A stretch of DNA of 42,724 bases from a virus: IMG/VR virus record IMGVR_UViG_3300047157_000059, positions 1 to 42,724 of that record; one strand, given 5' to 3'. A program made the translations under genes and the position numbers. Positions 39,579 through 42,724 of this stretch are shown here, piece after piece; position 1 is the first letter of the stretch, and every line of letters begins with the position of its first letter. The notes below the pieces were generated by a model. It saw only the letters and a list, made by a program, of their open reading frames with translations, was not told the DNA's origin and ran no database searches.

Positions 39579-42162
39579 TTATCCTTCGAGGGCTTCAATT
39601 CTAGTCAACAAAGCCTCGTTCTTTGCTGATAGTTCTTGTATTGCTTTGACTAATATTGGCACTAAAGCACCATCTGCTATTCTTTGTCTGCCACCGCTAC
39701 TATCCTCAGTCCACATATCAAAGCCATCTTTTATTTCTGGATGTGCATCAATCGCAGTTTTAACTTCTTGTGCAATAAACCCGTGTTCAGTTGTATCTGT
39801 TTTGTAACGAGTTTCAGAACCTTCTTTATATCCAGCTAAATCTGTTGGTATATCTTTTTCTTTTTTCCATTTAAAAGTTACTGGTCTTAAATCATTTACA
39901 AAATTAAGTCCAGCAGTAGAAGTTGTTATTTCTTCTTTAAGTCTTTGGTCTGATGGTGCTGACCAAGAAGTACTTCCGTGACTACATCTAGTATCGCTAT
40001 CTTCGTGACCAAAAGTAAAAGTACTATTACTTCCACCTACGTTGTAACCCATAACTAATGATTTATTTGAGTCAGCATCTGGTCCGTGTGCATAATGCCC
40101 AAGATAAATATTAAAATCACCTGTTGTTGTAAGAATTGAGTAAGCACCAGCTTGCGCACCAATACCTATATTAGCAGAACCATTAGTAATGTCTTTAAGA
40201 GCTAAAGAACCTACAGCTACATTTATATCTGCACCATTAGCACTTTTTAGTGCTTCTTTCCCTATCGCTACATTATGACCAGTAGTTGTGTTAGAACCTA
40301 AAGCACCATAACCAACTGCGGTATTAGCTGAACCTGTGGTGTTAGCATCTAATGCTTGTCTACCAACAGCAGTATTGTTTGTTCCTGTTGTATTAACATA
40401 TAAAGCTGATGAACCTACAGCAGTATTGTCAGAAGCAGTTGTATTATTACCAAGAGCATCTGCTCCAAGTCCTGTATTGTGTGCGCCTGTTGAGTTATCT
40501 AGTAAAGATGCGTAACCAACTGCTACATTAAAATCAGCAGTAGTATTCTCTACTAATGTACTTCGACCTATGGCTGTATTTTTAGTACCTGAAGTATTTT
40601 TTAACAATGCGCCCCAGCCTACAGCTAAATTATTATCTGCTGTATTAGTTTCTAATGTTCTTGCTCCTAGTGATGTATTGTAAGAACCTGATACATTTGC
40701 TTTAAGTGAATCGTGTCCAACTGCTGTGTTATGAGAGCCTGTAGTGTTAACTGCTAAAGCACTTTTGCCTAGTGCTAAACCATTTGCACCTGTGGTGTTA
40801 GCTTGAAAAGCATTTACACCTACTGCGGTGTTTTCAGAACCAGTTGTGTTAGCTTGTAGAGAATTAGCACCTACTCCTACATTACTACTACCTGTTGTAT
40901 TAGAGTACATACTAATATTACCTACAGCAGTATTGTTAGTTCCAGTTGTGTTTACTGGCATAGTATAGTTACCAAAAGCAGAGTTATTAGCTGCTGTGGT
41001 ATTAGCTGCCATAGCATTCATTCCAACTGCGGTATTTGCATTTCCTGTGGTATTAGCTGCTAAAGCATTTCTACCAATTGCAATAGAACTATTCATTGAA
41101 GTTGCTAATTTAGCACTATCGTAACCAATTGCTACATTGTTATAACCACTTGTTAATAATTGTAATGAATTACCGCCAACTGCTACATTTTGATTTTGTG
41201 TACTAATAGTCTGTAAAGCATTAGTACCTATAGCAATATTACTAGCACCACTTGTAATTGCTGTACCAGCATTATCACCTATACCTACATTGTAGTCACC
41301 TGTAGTAATTGAGTCTACTGCACCTGAACCTAGCCCAATGTTTGAGGTGGCTGTCTTTTGTATTGTAGCTGCACTTAAAATATCAGCGTCAGATGTAGCA
41401 GGTACTGCAGCCCATGTCATACCACCAGTGTTACCTGATTGAGCAGATAAAAAATATCCGTTAGTTGGTGAGTTGGATACTTTGAGATTGTCTTCGTCTA
41501 CAACATTGTTTGCAATAGTAAGTGCTGTAGCTCCTGTTACTTCGCCTGTGTGCGTAGCGTTAGTTACTTTAGCTGTGTTAGCAGTAATAGCGTTTGCTTG
41601 GCTTGTAGTAATACCTGTCTTAGCTGTGTTAGCTGTAATAGCATTAGCTTGACTAGTAGTAATACCTGTCTTAGCTGTGTTTGCTGCAATAGCTGTATTG
41701 ATCGAGTTAGCTAACTTATCTGCTGTTACCGCATCGTCAGCAATCTTAGCTGTAGTCACAGAATCGTCAGCTACGTCAGATGCAATAATCGCTCCTGCAG
41801 CAATCTTAGCTGAAGTAATTGCATTATCCTTAATATGTATTGTGTCTACTACATCGTCAGAGGGCGTACCAATGTCTACGTTCTGACCTTGATATACTGA
41901 CCAGAATGTATCTCCACTGGCTGGAGCAGCAGCTGAATACTATGTTTGATCCAGATACTTTAAAGCCGTTAGTGCCAGAATCATCTGGCTCTTGCAGTAC
42001 TCCGTTTACTCCAACCAAGAGTTGTCCTGATTTCGCTGGAGTAATAGCAACGCTACCTGCAGTCAAAGCGAACGATGTTAACGATCCGTTAAAACTGCTA
42101 GATATATCATCTACTATTTGATAGTTACCTGTATTAGCAGGACTATTTCCTATATATGCCAT
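39579..42162 (-). CDS. Tail fibre/tailspike with S74 intramolecular chaperone, +1 frame break near the N-terminus
   Basis: ATG 42162 (SD GGAG) begins MAYIGNSPANTGNYQIVDDISSSFNG..., the attachment domain typical of marine podovirus fibres. At about 41934 the frame moves by +1 (GTA TTC A GCT GCT) and continues AAPASGDTFWSVYQGQN to 39579, about 860 residues in all. The shaft has TAKI/VTADKLA repeats, then about 400 residues of N-T-T-G-x2-N-T-A-V-G-x2-[AS]L repeats of the YadA-head/trimeric adhesin type. The C-terminus is a peptidase S74 chaperone domain: SDQRLKEEI (with the Ser-Asp cleavage dyad region), GLNFVNDLRPVTFKW, GFIAQEV and a final leucine-zipper-like coiled coil. It trimerises and then self-cleaves in known relatives. 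Confidence 0.8.
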
Positions 42163-42190
42163 TATTTATTCTCCAATCTAAAATATACTA

Positions 42191-42724
42191 TTAAGCATCC
42201 TCTAATGCTTTAACTTTTGCTGATAGTTCTTGTACTGCTTTAATTAAAGGGATTACAAACATCTCATTTGAAATGCCTTGTATATCATCCATCCCATCAA
42301 CAAGTTTATTCCATCCAGCAAAGTCTGTAATGCTGTTAGAATCCATTGCTGTTTTTACTTCCTGTGCTATTAAACCATACATTTTTTTATCATAATCAAC
42401 TGTAGTTTTATCAGCATCATAATTGTGCATAGAACTGTCCAGTTCACTAGGTGCTTTCCATTTATAAGTAACTGTTCTTAAATCATTTATAAAATCTAAA
42501 CCTGCATCAGTATTTGTAGTAATTTCTTTTTTAAATCGTTGGTCAGAAGAATGAGTCCAAGTTGCATTAGAAGAAAAAGTGTTATAAATTCTGCTTCCGC
42601 TCCCGTGGTCTCTACCTATAGTTACTGTATTGTTTCCAGCACTATTTACATTGTATCCAATAGAAATTTGATGACTAGCACCACCAGAATCTCCGTGTGC
42701 GTAAGCACCGATAAAAGTACAATC
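42191..42724 (-). CDS. Second S74-type tail fibre, partial (N-terminus beyond the right edge)
   Basis: The frame is open to the window's right edge. Reading in: NATWTHSSDQRFKKEITTNTDAGLDFINDL, RTVTYKWKAPSELD, MYGLIAQEVKTAMDSN and ...IPLIKAVQELSAKVKALEDA. This is a complete S74 chaperone domain (S-S-D-Q-R-F-K-K-E-I signature and GLIAQEV). The domain resembles that of the adjacent fibre (SDQRLKEEI...GFIAQEVKTAI...IQELSAK), so the two probably arose by duplication. An internal ATG at 42430 is not the true start, since conserved residues precede it. Confidence 0.8.
   Translation of the reverse strand, partial: DCTFIGAYAHGDSGGASHQISIGYNVNSAGNNTVTIGRDHGSGSRIYNTFSSNATWTHSSDQRFKKEITTNTDAGLDFINDLRTVTYKWKAPSELDSSMHNYDADKTTVDYDKKMYGLIAQEVKTAMDSNSITDFAGWNKLVDGMDDIQGISNEMFVIPLIKAVQELSAKVKALEDA

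Noticed and set aside
42191-42430. A separate 79-residue protein starting at ATG 42430
   Set aside because: Conserved S74 residues (SSDQRFKKEI, YKWKAPSELD) lie upstream in the same frame, so the ATG is internal to a fibre gene cut by the window edge.
1-42724. CRISPR arrays, insertion sequences, integrase
   Set aside because: No regularly spaced identical repeats, transposase motifs or tyrosine/serine recombinase motifs were found on either strand.

Overview
The window looks like most of the genome of an AT-rich, lytic, short-tailed (podovirus-like) bacteriophage with T7-type logic. It carries a single-subunit T7-family RNA polymerase, a T7 gp2.5-like ssDNA-binding protein, very large internal virion proteins and long tail fibres. 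Small proteins of types common in marine phages, a vitamin B12-dependent ribonucleotide reductase and low GC suggest a marine, probably alphaproteobacterial, host. That host assignment is inference only. Terminase, portal, major capsid protein and a DNA polymerase are not visible, so the window is probably not the whole genome. The right edge cuts a tail-fibre gene.

Layout. Positions 1-18.4 kb are read on the plus strand. They hold a bacterial-type SSB (261-776), a roughly 500-base highly structured non-coding stretch (777-1314), and a train of tightly packed small early genes (1.3-6.7 kb). Many of these overlap by TAATG or ATGA, and several very short membrane or lipoprotein ORFs sit between them. 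Next come the T7-like RNA polymerase (6818-9262), a PD-(D/E)XK-like nuclease and a DUF3310 protein. A replication, recombination and nucleotide block follows: gp2.5-like SSB, RadD-like helicase, zinc-ribbon/TOPRIM primase, YqaJ exonuclease, RusA resolvase, class II RNR and endonuclease VII. A few small membrane or acidic proteins close the block. A strong bidirectional terminator (18369-18419) separates it from the minus-strand structural half.

The minus strand, read from right to left, encodes S74-chaperone tail fibres and small fibre-associated proteins. It continues with a cassette of secreted proteins (two resemble a pilus-type chaperone and a pilin), a group of small membrane/coiled-coil proteins, a tail-nozzle-like protein, a glycine-rich fibre with its assembly chaperone, and a series of internal virion (ejection) proteins ending with two giants of 1384 and 1389 residues.

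The most striking observation is that the 1389-residue virion protein carries the complete catalytic motif set of single-subunit RNA polymerases: a GTR motif, a motif A Asp, a motif B R-x3-K-x7-Y and a motif C Asp. The phage therefore seems to encode two such polymerases, one in the early block and one probably packaged in the particle and ejected with the DNA, as in phage N4 but in a much smaller protein. The neighbouring 1384-residue protein starts with a staphylococcal-nuclease-like motif set.

The sequence also contains about eleven single-base frame breaks and two in-frame TGA codons inside otherwise convincing genes. Six of these thirteen lie between 34.0 and 36.3 kb. Most are best explained by consensus errors, but a few sit in contexts that deserve checking as programmed recoding.
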